Positions 12,281 to 24,414 of a stretch of 64,000 bases of DNA are shown one piece after another. The first letter of the stretch is position 1. Every line of letters begins with the position of its first letter. Source of the stretch: Antrodiella citrinella (lineage: Eukaryota; Basidiomycota; Agaricomycetes; Polyporales; Steccherinaceae); the NCBI GenBank assembly GCA_004802725.1, contig SGPM01000053.1:45018-109017 (forward strand). The letters are read 5' to 3'. The position numbers and the translations under genes are program-made. Under the pieces are notes generated by a model. It ran no database searches, was not told the origin of the DNA, and saw nothing but the letters and a program-made list of their open reading frames with translations.

Positions 12281-15200
12281 CTACACCTGTACACTAATAG
12301 AGTCCGAACCCTCCGAGTCAAGGTCTACCTTCAAGCATCTCATAAATGATTCGTAAGTCAAAATTCCCTCCCTTGCTGCAATGCTTTCGCTGACGGCCTC
12401 CTTGGATACCTTGATCTGGTCCGCCTCTGTTTCCGCGGATGCAAAGTGACAGGCTAGCCTCATATCGTCGGTGATCTCGAGCTCTGTCCTCTGAAGCTTC
12501 GCCATGAGAATCATGATGAGAGGTTTAACCCAGTCCCTGACAAGACTTTGGTAGTCTGCATGGACGTCGGACAAGATATTCCCCGCGTTCCTCAGAAACT
12601 CCGTCTTCTTCAATCCAATCAACCGAAGATCGTTGTGCAGCCATGCGCCAACGAGTCTCACGGTGTGCGTGTCCGGCACAAAACCTGCGACGAACCAAAC
12701 TAACACCCAGAAGAATGATTCCAGGTCATGACGATACAAGTGCATCGGAACCCTCGTAAACTTGAGCAAGTCAAGGGCAATGAAGGGACCAGTACCAGTC
12801 CTGTATCGAGGCGCTTGAGCGGGCAATTCGTGGTCCGTGGATTTCACGGCATTGGGCGGATGATGTACTGTAGCATCCGCGGGTTGCTGTATAGTAGTGG
12901 TAGCAGGCTTTGTGGTAGAGGTGTCTCGATCCACGTGTGCGGAGATGAAGTCCTCGATGATGTCTGTCATGGATGCGCCCTCAAGACAGTTGACCCTGGC
13001 AAGATCCCAGTCGCAAAGAACACCGACTGCGCCCGCCGACGAGGTCCGATGGAACATGAGATTGTTGATACTGATGTCCCGGTGTAGAATCTGGGCTGAC
13101 ACGTAGACAGCACGATGTCCTGATGACATCGTAAACATCTGCGTCAGCGTACGATCAAGCAGAGCACGTAAAGGACAGACATACCTCTCACCACATCGAT
13201 GAATATAGACTTGAACTCCATGACACTGTCCACCATGTTCAACGGCAAGTACTCCGTCATGATGAGCAACCGGCACACTCGCTCAGGTTGAGTGTCCTTC
13301 AGATCCATGAATGCACGCGGGAGACCCATCTCCGCCATGGTACGTGTGAGCGAACATTTGAGGTCCACGATGTGCTTCAGATATTTGTGCGTTTTAGGTG
13401 TCTTCGCGAGAGTAGTCCTGATCGCGCGAATGTTGCTATCTTCGCTATCTCGAGTCCTCGGCTGCCACGAGATCTTCGCCACTGTCTTCTCTGTTCCACA
13501 CAACATCACTGAATCCTTACTGTCGGAGACCGGTAAGAGAGGGAGGACGATAGTGGCACGACCAACGGCACCGTGGGTGGGAACAACACGTCTGTCGGCA
13601 GACACGTCCAAAAGAAAGCGAAGGTCGTTCAACATGATCTCTCCGCAACCTTGAGCCCCAGAGAGATCAAGGATGACACTCTGGTACGTTTCTAGCACTT
13701 CGGAGGTCAACGATGGCGACGGGAATTTGAGCATCGGAAAGAAGCCCAGCTGCGAGGGGGTGGCATACTGGACAGCGGCGAGATAGAGGAGGAAGAAGTG
13801 GGGTTCATCGAGGAAGTCAAAGGGAGTGGCCTTGATGACACCGATGCGATCCATGTAGAAAATCGTCACTTTGAAGTCGTCAATCAGGATTCCCGTGGCA
13901 TAGGATCTGATGCCATGAGATCCGAGCTCGTGCACGTACTTCACGGCCTGAAGCTCCTTGTGAGTCAGCAGCTTCTCTCTTATAGCGGATCGGCGGTCGG
14001 GATTGGCTTTTGAAGATGTTGAAGAGAGTGCGCCATTTCCTCCAGATCTGAGACGTTTGGCTGTACGAGGGATAGTAGATGCATCTGCATCAGGTGAGTC
14101 GACACCTTTCTTGCGTTTCGTTCCCTGCTTGGCGTTGGCAGACACGGAACGAGACGGCGCGGAAGGAAGAGGTAAAGTGACAATGGTTTCGTCGGGAGTC
14201 GCAGTAGGCGCACTGGATGTACTGGTGGACATCTTATTTCGCTATAATCAGATTGATATGCGTCAGGTATGTGGAGTATAAATCATGTGAGCACGTACCT
14301 TCGGAAGCTTCTTCAAATCAATGTTTATCTCGATCTTCGCCTTTTGCACTGCTGCGTCCTTCTTCAATTCTCCGCTCGACGCCGATGTAGTCCACTTCTG
14401 CTGCTCTGCGGCTGCGAGCCACGTCCTCAGAAAGTCAGGTTTGAGCTTCGTGAAGTGGCCCGCGACCTCACGATCTTTCATGTTGACCCATTCCGCCGAG
14501 TTCCCAGGAGCCATACGCCCATCCATGCATTCCTTTAACTGAGCCACGAGAGAATGAATGATGTTGAGCAGAGGTTTGTATGCGGTGCGCTCGGAGCTGC
14601 CTTTGTTGTATTTGCCAGCACTATACAGCGCGCAAAAGTTGCTAGGCAGAACGTAGCCATGTTGAGGAAGGGTATGCAGAAGATCCTCCTTCTTCATCCC
14701 ATACACAGCGTGGATGAAGTCGACGACGGGGATGTTGTGAATGATCTTGTCGGCTAAGAGAGTGTCCAGGTATTCGTTGATCGCGTCGTTGTCGGTGCCT
14801 TTGCTAGTGCGGGGGGCGCTGTCCAAGCTGCCTTTGATAGGGGAGGGACCTGGACCGATAAATCGCGTGAGTTGGGTCACAACATCGAAGGTTGTATTTC
14901 ATAGCGAGTGCTTACCTGCTACTGCAGATGCAGGGTGACGAGGAGGTGTAACAGGCTTGCGAGAACGGTTGTCGTTCATCGCGTCGTCTTCAAGCGTATT
15001 CGCATGATGCTGGATGATATGTGTAGTCGTATCTCCTTTACTGAAGTTGTCGGTCTCGCGATCCTCGTCGAGCGAGACAAGATTGGATTCGAAAGGGTTC
15101 ATCTCGACGTCAGAATCGAGTGGGTGATGAGAGTGGAGAGGAGAGAAGGGATGAGACGATTGAACAGGGAGTAACACCCAATGGTCGGGAAGATAAAGCA

Positions 15201-15285
15201 TGCTAGGCGACATCTCCGGGTTTTTACCAGGCAGATGGCCACCGGACAATGGACAGTCACGGTTGCCAGAAACGGACGTTGCCAC
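12281..15285 (-). CDS. FunK1-type fungal protein kinase, copy B
   Basis: Four exons (15285-14916, 14849-14299, 14241-13185, 13119-12281; introns 57-66 nt) give 938 aa. The intron placement is the same as in copy A. The first 120 residues are Ser/Asp-rich and poorly conserved, then comes the FunK1 N-terminal region (VVDFIHAVYGMKKEDLL). A basic Ser-rich linker (GTKRKKG) may be a nuclear signal. Kinase motifs are AKISWQP, the hinge-like IMTEYLPL, ILHRDISINNLMF, CDWDLARV (DFG replaced by DWD, as in the family), RTGTGPFIALDLLKF and HDLESFFWVLVWF. The domain carries a low-complexity Thr/Pro-rich insert between DWD and the activation segment. Copies A and B are clearly diverged paralogues, so the duplication is old. 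No regulatory site could be read. Confidence 0.9.
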
Positions 15286-15686
15286 TCGCTATTAAAACTC
15301 AGCGATCCTCATGGCACCCTTCGGAGTACCAATACGAGCGTCTTGGCAAGTAATTTGAGCGCGTGCCGAGTTTGCCGATAGCCGCATCTCCGACAGTCCA
15401 TATGGCGCATTGTTCTTGCATTGTCCCTCTGTAATTTGTCTACAGTGCAAAACGGTGGTGTATGACTCGACGTTTCTGCCATGAGGTGTGCGCGAGGCTT
15501 TTGTGTGACTCCTGAAAGGGTTATTTGACACTCGAAGACTCGTTGTACACGTAACACCTCCTGGTCCCTGGATGTTTTGCCACACTGGTACTTGTCTCAG
15601 GCTGATTCAGCGGGTATATAAAACAGAAGTTACAGGCATGGCTACCATGATTTGGCTTGCGTACACCCTTACACTGGGGAACGAAT
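15286..15686. other. Intergenic region upstream of FunK1-B
   Basis: Promoter side of FunK1-B. A possible AT-rich TATA-like stretch lies near 15615 (GGGTATATAAAAC), but it is over 300 bp from the start codon and points the other way as easily. No gene seen. Confidence 0.35.
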
Positions 15687-15749
15687 TTAGTACTCGCACA
15701 ACACTGCCATGAAAAACTCGTACATCAAAATATTCTCCCGTACTTCGAC
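15687..15749 (-). pseudogene. FunK1 C-terminal relic 1
   Basis: About 20 codons end at a TAA (15687-15689) and read ENILMYEFFMAVLCEY. Copy A ends with AVLTYESFMAVLGEQV. The DNA is also close to copy A at 8941-8990. Only the last residues of the family survive, with no upstream kinase motifs in frame, so this is a fragment of a lost third copy. Confidence 0.6.
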
Positions 15750-15978
15750 TTGCGATAATCCGCAACGCTTAGCAGTCTTGAGCTTGAAGACTCAGTCCTG
15801 AAGAATCCTCGTCAGGGCTCTCAGGGCTTCCAGCGATGTCGGTTTTGCTGATGGATGGATGTTTGCTATAAAACACAGAGTAGATATATTGTATATTGAT
15901 GAGCGTACATATCGCGAAAAACAGACCTCCGAGTCTGATACAAAATTCGACCCAAATCGTTTCCCCTAGGCATAGCAC

Positions 15979-16420
15979 TACAACTCTGTTACGCCCAATG
16001 TTGACATGAAGGACCGTTGATAGGTTATCAAGGCCTCTCGTCGAATGACGAGTGGTTATATGGCATCCTTGATGGCTACGACCTTGACATCCTGCGGACT
16101 GAACCAGACATCTTTCTCGATCCACGAATCGGTGAAGTGGCCTGTGAACTGTTTGTATACCTGCTGTAAATTCTGGCGAACAAGCCGGAAAGACGTGCGC
16201 AGGACCACGCGATCCCCAGAGTTTTGTACTCTTCATGAGCGACTCTAATGATCGCTGAAAGGTTGGTCGGCTGATTGATATCGCTCGCCTTTTGGCTACC
16301 AAGCTGTGTTAAATTGGTGTTCAATCAACTTTGGATGTGGTCTACGGGGTCAAACGTCGCGATAAACCACGCGAGGATGTTCAGGGATTTGACGAATAAG
16401 TAGCGGCAAAAGGAGAAGAC
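15979..16420 (-). pseudogene. FunK1 C-lobe relic 2
   Basis: Pieces of the FunK1 C-lobe appear in order but in different frames. LNILAWFIATFDP (about 16340-16400) corresponds to YVLVWFIASFQP of copy A. EEYKTLGIAW (about 16215-16245) corresponds to DEYRPLVDSW. EALITYQRSFMSTLG (16040-15990) corresponds to the family tail, followed by a TAG at 15979-15981. The N-lobe and catalytic loop are absent. The frame changes show it is dead. It is more decayed than the relic at 30.5-32.4 kb. Confidence 0.6.
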
Positions 16421-17334
16421 TTTCCTTCGGAGGTCCTCGGAGTCAATTCGGCTTGTCTTTCTGTACGCCGAGTCCAGAGCCCAGACCAAGTAAAATGCAC
16501 AGTGATATATCCTGAGAACGAGGGGTCAAAACACAGCCTATAGTAGGTTCGCTTCTGAAAAACCGATCGTCAAGTCATTTCGAGTCAAACAGGTACAAGA
16601 TGAATGCGCACGTCAAAATAGACAGGATCTCGTCCTCCGAATCCTGCCAACTTGAAGGGCGATGATTGCAGTCCGGTTTCCTCAACTCGAAGGTCAGGTT
16701 CTGGAGTCTGGACATGCGCGTATGCAGTAAGATCAGATGACGACGATGGCTGATCACTGTAGGCTATGATCTAGCGCATGTACAAGTTGAACATGCCATA
16801 CATGTCGAATAATAAAGCAAGAGCATGCGCCAGAAGACCATGACTTGTCGAGTTTAACTTTCTGAGAATGATCGTCATCACGTCATCACGCTGACATCCC
16901 CATTCCCTTACGCGCACGCCTCAAAACTTGATGTAGTTTACTTCTATAGAAAAAAGCTGGGCTATAACGTATAGTCTACATTTGAGAGTCAAACCCCCAC
17001 GGAGGACGGGAGGGTCTAATACAGTACATTTTACACCAAATACGATGGGGAGGAATAAAAACTAGTGATGTTAGTTGGACACGACGAGCGGGTTAGCGAT
17101 GATGGATGAGCGTAGAGATGTCGACGAGAGAACGAAGGTGAAGACGAAGAGAGGAAGGAATATAGAACAGACAGAAAGGAACGAACAACTACAAAAGATA
17201 AAAGAGAGGTATGTACGCAGTGATATAATATATACTAACTAACGGTGGAGAACCAGTTGAATGATAGGCTGTGCTTCAAACCAAAACTAACAAGAGTCTC
17301 TGATGAGGGAAATAGATCAAAGTGCTACGGTGCG
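16421..17334. other. Intergenic region
   Basis: Separates the FunK1 relic from the 3' end of the RA-PH gene. AT-rich around 16900-17270, which fits a 3' untranslated region for the leftward RA-PH gene. No supported coding sequence. Confidence 0.4.
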
Positions 17335-20300
17335 CTATAACGCGCGTTTTGCCAGTAGAGATCCAGGTTCGAACACAGGAGCAGCAACAACCTCGTGCGT
17401 CTGGACGGGCCCGATGTTCAGTAAAGGCTGCGTCGGCCGTTTCCGCGTGCCCGCTCGGGAGAGCGCAGCTCCGGGGTTGTTGGTAGGTCCGACGCTGGCG
17501 GTGTTGGTGTTGGTGAGGACGTTGCGATCTTGATACAACACATACGACTGTAGTCACAGGTAGAAGTCAGTCAGATTCTGGGTCGGTAGCAAATACGAGA
17601 AGACTCACACGAGCGAGAAGGATCTTCTCTAGCCAGTTGGCTCCCTCCTTCTCTCCGCAAGAGAACAGATGCATATAGTCGGATGTATCCTCAAAGAACG
17701 AGAGGTTATCCGTTGACTTGATCGCAAAGACATACCCCTTCGGCGCTTTCTGCACGCGGGTGACCGTGTACGCGTCAAAGTTGTGGAGGGAGCACAGACA
17801 GACTTGGTCTTTGCCCTGATGAATAAATACGCGCCATGAGACACACGATAACAAAGGAAGAAAAGAAGACGTACAGATTCTTTTTTCGACAACCACAAGC
17901 TATGCTCCCTTAGCTCCAACCACCGCTTCTGCCATTTCCCGCGTTTGTACTCATGTTGAACATACCCGCTGAATTTCGGCGAGCTCGTCGGAACGGCCTA
18001 GATCACAACGACAATCAACCCCACACGACGATTCCCAAATAAGAATGAAGACGCACAATACGACTCAAGAGCGGCGCCAGCGTCGTCATCTTCGCCATGA
18101 ACGTATTCGTCGTCTTATCCGCAACCCACGACCCCGACACGCTCGTCAACAGCTCAAAACTCCTTACAGGCCGTTCTACACCACCCACGCCCATCAGCAT
18201 ACCACTCCTCAAACCAAAGTAAGTGAGCACTCACCCATGCCGAAATCATGGCAAATCTCCCACACCATCCACCCCGCCTGCGGCCCCAGATTCGGGCCCC
18301 CATGCAACTGCCCCTGCTTCTCTAATATCCGCAACACGTCCCCAATACTCGTCGTCGCGTCCACCTCGACCTGGCAATACCTTTGCGACCCGCATATGAA
18401 CACGCGCTGTTGCCACGTCTGTTTCGGCGGCGGCAGCGGCTGTTGTTGCTGAGACGGGAACGTAGTCACGACTTCCGCGGAGGGGAGAGGCGGGAGAGGG
18501 GGACGGCGGGGCGAGGATGTGGGCTGGTACTCGTCTTCGATGCTGGGTCGGCGAGACCGGGACGTGCGGCCCGTTCTAGTGTTGAAGAGTGACCTTCATG
18601 CGGGTATGGTTGCATCTCTTGACGTGGAGGGCCTCGTCTAGATACACTCGTAGTGCTGCGTCCAAGCTTGACGTTCGCGTCCAATGGGACTGGAGGCGGC
18701 GCTGTCGGGTCGTGTTCGCTCTCCGTAGCCCGAGACCGGTGGAAGGAGCGCTGAGGACGAAGCGTGCGTGAGCCTTCGTTTGCAGTGGGCTCTGGTGGAG
18801 CGCGAAACTGCATCGGCGGATGGGGTGCAAGTTCCTGAGAGGGCTGCTGAGAGTGCTTCCCGGACCCAAATCCAGAGATCCCCATGAGCTTCGCCCGCAG
18901 ATCGGTTGCTGAGAACGGGTTGACGCTATTGCTAGGCAAGGTCTTCGTGCGGGTCCGCGTAGTAGGCTTGTTCGGAGACGGAGTAGCCCGCAACGCTTCC
19001 CTCGCATCCGCCAGAGCGCTCGACTCCTGGTTGAACGACCCATACCCACGAGACCGCGGCTGCTGCGCTTGAGGTTGAGGTTGGACCTGAGGAATGACAG
19101 TGACGGAACTCGAGGCTTTACTCTCCGCCCTCTTCTTCCGCCGCATGTCGTTCTCATCTCGGACCTGGCGACGAATCGTCTTCTGAGCCTTCAACGCAGT
19201 GGGAATCTGCCGTGCAAGAGGCACGTCATCGTCCGTCTCCGAACGTTGCTCCTCACATGCTGCCGACCTCGGTGGGGGTGCGACCCGAGTCTTGGCTGAA
19301 GGCTCCTCGAAGCCATAGTCGTCCTCGCTGTCCGACGTCTCCTCCGAATCCCTCTCGGCGTTAAATGACGTCCGGACAGGCGGACGCCTGTTCCTGCGGT
19401 CATCACCGTCTCGTCCACCACCATGCCCACCACCACTGCTCCCGTAACTGTAATCACCACCACCACCACCGCTTGACTCGCCCACACCCCGTCTTGAGTT
19501 CCCAGAACCACCACCGTAGGATCCATTATGCTCACTCCGTCGGCCACCACCTCCCGAACCTTCACCTCCATCTACTGCCTCTTCCACCGCAGTGACATAT
19601 TTCGACTCACCAGGGTCCGACGAACTGGTCGAGCTCGACCTAGACAGTTGCTTAGGCAACGGCGGCATCGGCGGAGCCAAGCAGCCCACATCTTCGTCCA
19701 GCACAAAGGGGGGCGTCCTGGTCTTCATATATCGAGTTGAACGGCGTATTCCCCGAAGACGAAAACGGCGTACGCGTCGTCGACGACGACACAGTCGAAT
19801 CCGTAGTAGACACCGACATGGACATGGACATCAGAGTGGGAGAGAGGCTCTCCTCGCTCGAGTCCGAATGGAACGTCAAGAAGTCCTCCTCGAGGACCCC
19901 GTGATCCGATTCCACGTCGTACGCACGCTGCGACCCACTCGCGCTCGACCGATCCGACCCGCTCGACGTGCTCGCCGGTGAGATCGGCAGGCCAGCCAAT
20001 AGCGATGACTCAGGTGACCACTCCAACGTCTGGCTCTGCTGGCTCGGTGTGCGCCGATGGGAGGGGTTGAGTGTCCGGATCGTCTCGGCGGACGTCCCAG
20101 GCTCAAATTCATCTCCCGCTACGTGTTTAGCATCCCCTGAGCCCATTTGTCCTGACGGAGGATAGCCAATAGCTTCCAGGGCCGCGTGAGAGGACATCTC
20201 CAGCTGCGCGAGATCATGATGAATAGAGAAGTCGTCCAACGGGGATGTGAGGTCGATATATCTGTGCGAAGGGAACAGCACAGAATAGCTCGAGTTTATA

Positions 20301-22291
20301 AGCGCTGACCCACGCCTGATGTGAGAAGAATGAGGAGGTGAGGGGAAGTCGTATGGCATGGTACCAGTGGCTTCATCAGGGGGTGACGCACAGAATGGGT
20401 CTAGCTGCTGCGACCCCGAAAGCGTCCGAAAAGAAGGGTACGGCTCAGAGTGAGCTCGGGTCAACCCCGGCCCATCTGCTCTCAAGAGTGTCGAATCCTC
20501 ATCTGCATACAATTCAGCATGCGTCCACGCTTCAGCTCGGGAGGATGATTCGGCAGCAAAAGCATCGTTGACGTCATGGTCATCCATGTCCATGTCCATG
20601 TACGAAGAATGGGTTTCTGAACTGGCGTGGAAGTCGACAGGGGACGCAACCAAAGGACCACTGAGAAATGACGAGTCCCTGATCGTCGATAGCCCTGAAG
20701 GTCTCCTCGAAAGACTCGGTCTCCTCCGAACGAACTCGTTCATCTCAAGACCAGGAACGCAGGTCACGCTTTCCGAAATCTCTTCATCGTGCACAGCACG
20801 GTCAGCACCTGCTGAAGATTGGCTCTGCCACGGTTCGTACGGTAATTGCGCACCAACCCGTCCTCGCCGTACCTGAAAACGCGTTATCGCGTGCACATAA
20901 GCAACCAATAAGAAAATGATTAAATATATTGCACATACCATAGGTACCACGGTCTGTGCCTGAGCAAGAGTGTGTAGTGAAGGCAATGAGGGACGCGCTT
21001 TGAATGCAAGTCGAGTATGCGCGGGACGAGCCTGACCATGACCGGAGGACCGAGGTCGTGACGGCAATCCCATGGACTTGCTCCGGGACACGAGGGACGG
21101 AGGGGATGAAAGGGACACAGTGGGCGCGTCGATCGGTGATTCGGAACTTGATGATGTGCGAAATGATGGATAGGACGTGTCGTCGGTCTCTACAAAGCTG
21201 TGTTGTGATAGTGGCGAGCGTGGCGAGGGCGAAAGACTAGGTAGCGCGTCCAGAGCAGAGCTGGAACGAGAGGTCGAGTTGGCACATGACATGGAAGAGC
21301 TCGAGCTTAGAACCGAAGGGCCTGAACTCAAGTCTGCGAAAGGGTCATCGTCGAGAAGGTCTGAGGGAGGGGAATTCCGTGGAGGGGAAATGGGAGGTGA
21401 CAAGGCGGGACTAGGTGGGATGCTGAGCGGGACCGCTGGTAACGTGGAAGCGGCAGCTGAGAGTGATCGGACGCGTGTTGGAGAAGGGGACGACTCATTC
21501 GAAGAGCTAGACTGGAGAAACGGTGGAATAAGAATAGACTGCAAAGAGCGACGGTTTTTGACCATGTTGAAATACCCAAAATCTTCTACGTCCGACTGCG
21601 CAAGTGGGTGGGATGTCTCGCTGTGGTGGTTGTGATGTTCGGAAGCGAACGTGGACGCCTCGAATTCGGGAGAAGGCAGAGGTGAGTGAAGAGGAGAGGG
21701 GAACCTAGGAAGGAAAGTGTGCTGAAGGGGAAAGAAGGAGTGTGAGTTGGGCGAAAGTCAAAACGGGCAGGAGAAGGAGTGGGATGGGGAGGATTATCGT
21801 GAGGGAAAATGCCGCGTAAACAACGCAACGTGGTCAAGAAGAACAAACTGTCGGTGGGTTTATTACCAAGGATGTACACAGACTCCGGCGGTAGAAACGG
21901 AATGGAAACGTAAATGCCCCAGTTGCAGATTTGAAATGAGCGGGTGGGTGCGTACTGATGAGAGCAGCAACGCGGACCCGACCCACCAGCAACCGGAAGA
22001 GCGGGGGAAAGCCAGGTGCGATGTACTCACGTTCAGGAGGTCATCAAAGAGGTCTTCTTGAGACGCTTTGAAAAGCGTGGGCTCTGTGAGAGTGGCAGGG
22101 TCCGCTTGAGTGGCGTCAAAGCGGATTCCGTTCGGCTGGATGCGCACGAGAGTTGGCCAGAGGTCGTGTAGGACACTGTCGAGGTTGAAGATAGCAACAC
22201 CTGGATGCTGGCTTGCGGTTTTGCGTAGACGTGATGGTTGTCGGAAAGAAGAAGATTGAGAAGACTGTGTGTCGGAATGGAGGGTCGCCAT
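17335..22291 (-). CDS. Large disordered protein with C-terminal RA and PH domains (frame broken in assembly)
   Basis: Likely one gene. Exon 1 (22291-22031, MATLHSD) splices in phase to 21595-20939, then to 20872 onward. This long exon is interrupted by a C6 tract on the coding strand (19708-19713). Removing one C joins SIYEDQDAP to FVLDEDVGC. A second frame change is needed around 18600-18480. Downstream exons are: to 18235, 18175-18057, 17997-17875, 17815-17609 and 17547-17335. The first 1000 or so residues are Ser/Pro-rich disorder. Then comes a Ras-association fold (RVFICGSQRYCQVEV ... MVWEICHDFGMERPVRSFELL). A PH domain follows (FSGYVQHEYKRGKWQKRWLEL ... EGANWLEKILLAR). Tandem RA-PH is known from the MRL (Mig-10/RIAM/lamellipodin) and Grb7 families, which link Ras-like GTPases and phosphoinositides to actin or polarity. 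A similar role at the membrane is inference. The two breaks may be sequencing indels or real lesions. Confidence 0.7.
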
Positions 22292-22460
22292 AACGGAGGC
22301 CTCAGAAACCAAGAAGAGACGAAATCTAGGCCCGTAGAACAAACAAGAAAGATTGGGAACAGAAAAACGAGGGACGGTGTATGTAGAAGGGACAACACAG
22401 CGATCTCTAATTTTGAGGGCGTAGCAGAGGCGTCTATTACGTAACGGTCGCGACCGACGC

Positions 22461-22504
22461 GTTCACCGACGACGACAACGACAACGACAACGACAACAAC
22501 AACA
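22461..22504. repeat. GACAAC microsatellite
   Basis: Imperfect repetition of GACGAC/GACAAC/AACAAC units in the 5' flank of the RA-PH gene. Confidence 0.85.
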
Positions 22505-23316
22505 CAAGTTACACAACAGACTCGCAACATACCATCATTCACCGCCCACAGTACGCTGCCAGCCACAGACGATCCCCGCATACACGTACATCCCAGACAC
22601 CTTTCAGCAGCTGCTCTCTCGGAAATACCCATCGGGCTGGACTCCTCTCACAGACCCGACCCCAGTTTCAATTTTCCACATGCTCCCGTCTCAATCTGCA
22701 CATATACCGACCCCATGCGCCCGAGATCAACATCCGCCGTCCCGCAGGTTCACCGGTCACCATCCACGGCTGCCGTTGCCACCACCAGCGACCATTGTGG
22801 CGTGCTAACGGGCAAACCGCGCACACGCTCTGCGCAGTCGCCACCATGCCAACACTCATTTGTGCACACCAACTTGGACCCTCCTCTTCCGTCGCAAGGT
22901 ACGCAAAAGGTACCACCCAATCCCTGTAGGGACATTTCAGGTACAACTCTGCCTCCGTCTTTACCAAGAATAACACATGTAGGACTGCAGATCGATATCA
23001 GTTGACAATATTCCAGAGTATATTCGTGAGTCACCTGTTCTTAATTTCCGCAACGGATGCCAGAACATGTGTCTCGTGCGTGCGCAGCGCACGTAAAAAT
23101 CCCCTCTTTGAACTGCGTTCCCTCGCCGCTAAAACCTTGAGATACAGGCAGACGGGCGTCGCGCCAGCACGCCTTTCTTGTCGATTTAAGACACAGAAGA
23201 CACTCGACAGAAGGCCGTTCAACACAGATTCACGTCAAAACTGCAATCTGTTGATCATCGATACCGGTAACGAGGTAAAACTCCCAACGGCACCGTGTCG
23301 GCCGAAAGACAGAGGA

Positions 23317-23350
23317 TGTTGTATGTCAATGTATGTTGTATGTCAATGTA
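23317..23350. repeat. 17-bp tandem doublet
   Basis: TGTTGTATGTCAATGTA occurs twice with no spacer. Confidence 0.9.
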
Positions 23351-24414
23351 TGATGTATATAGCATCGGTATAAATAAAGCTGCGTTCGTTCGAGTCGCTC
23401 AGCCCGTTAGGGAGGGAGGCCCGTAGACGTACTGGGAGTGCGCCGAGTGTCTTGGAAGTCCCACAGCCGGCGCAAGATACGTAGGGTTTTGAGTTCTGAC
23501 AAACCAATCATGTACACACGTGAAGCAAACGTGGTCGATGCGTTATCCCATCTTTACACTCTCCCTGCCACCCTGACCTATGTTCAATGTTGTCCGTACG
23601 TGTGTCTTGGCTTGAATACACAGCGATAACTTCCAACCAACTGTGGCGCCAGCTTCTCGCGATCGACCACACGATGCACGCCGCAGGAACTTGCTCACTA
23701 TAGCGGTAAGTAGGTTCTGAACAGGACCGTAAGCATTGTTATCATGATATTTATTATTACGGAGTGGCGGAGGGCGACAGACAGATAGACAGTGTACATC
23801 GATGATTCGGCCAGGCCTTCAGAATCTACAAAGAGGGTGGCTCATTATTTAATGCCATGTCCTACACCTACGCGAGTCTATGTAGTGCAGATATACAGGC
23901 TCGGTGCGAGTTCCGTTTTCCAGGATGATGTAAAAGTAAGCAGGTCACAGACAAGGAGAAACATCCTATCTATAATGATTCCTTATAACATACCACGACT
24001 TAGTATCGACGCTCGATGTCCAACGTTCAATCAAGAGGCCAATGATCTGCACATATGTCGATGACCTGCGGCCCAATCCCTATCGGGGACGAACAAACAG
24101 TGCGTCAGGAAAGATAGGTGAGGAATACAGAGACCGACTTACAACTGTTGGTACTTGCGACTACAGTACAAGACCCGGTAGCAGCCCCTGCACACACATA
24201 GTCGGTGGTATACAAGCTGCGCAGAACATGCACAGGCGCTCGAAAAGCATCGCCTCGGAATATTTCAATACGACGGCTCATTAATCATTGCTGAGCTCGG
24301 ACGCCTGATTCGCGATTGGGACTCGGAAGCCTTCTCTCAGATTGAAAATTGCTCCGTATTTCGTCAGACCAGACCTCGAGGATATTCGTACATGTATACC
24401 ATGCATTCGACGAT

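Larger units (their letters stand above)
22292..24414. other. Intergenic region with two short repeats
   Basis: Upstream of the RA-PH gene and downstream of the MYND gene. It holds a (GACAAC)n microsatellite and a 17-bp doublet, listed separately. Several open frames of 60-120 codons on both strands show no motifs and are not supported. Confidence 0.4.

Noticed and set aside
17360..17385. GGTTCGAA-like T-arm suggesting a tRNA
   Set aside because: It lies inside the last RA-PH exon and no cloverleaf can be formed around it.
19700..19720. Programmed ribosomal frameshift at the C6 tract
   Set aside because: No slippery heptamer of a known type or downstream structure was recognised, and a homopolymer miscount is simpler.
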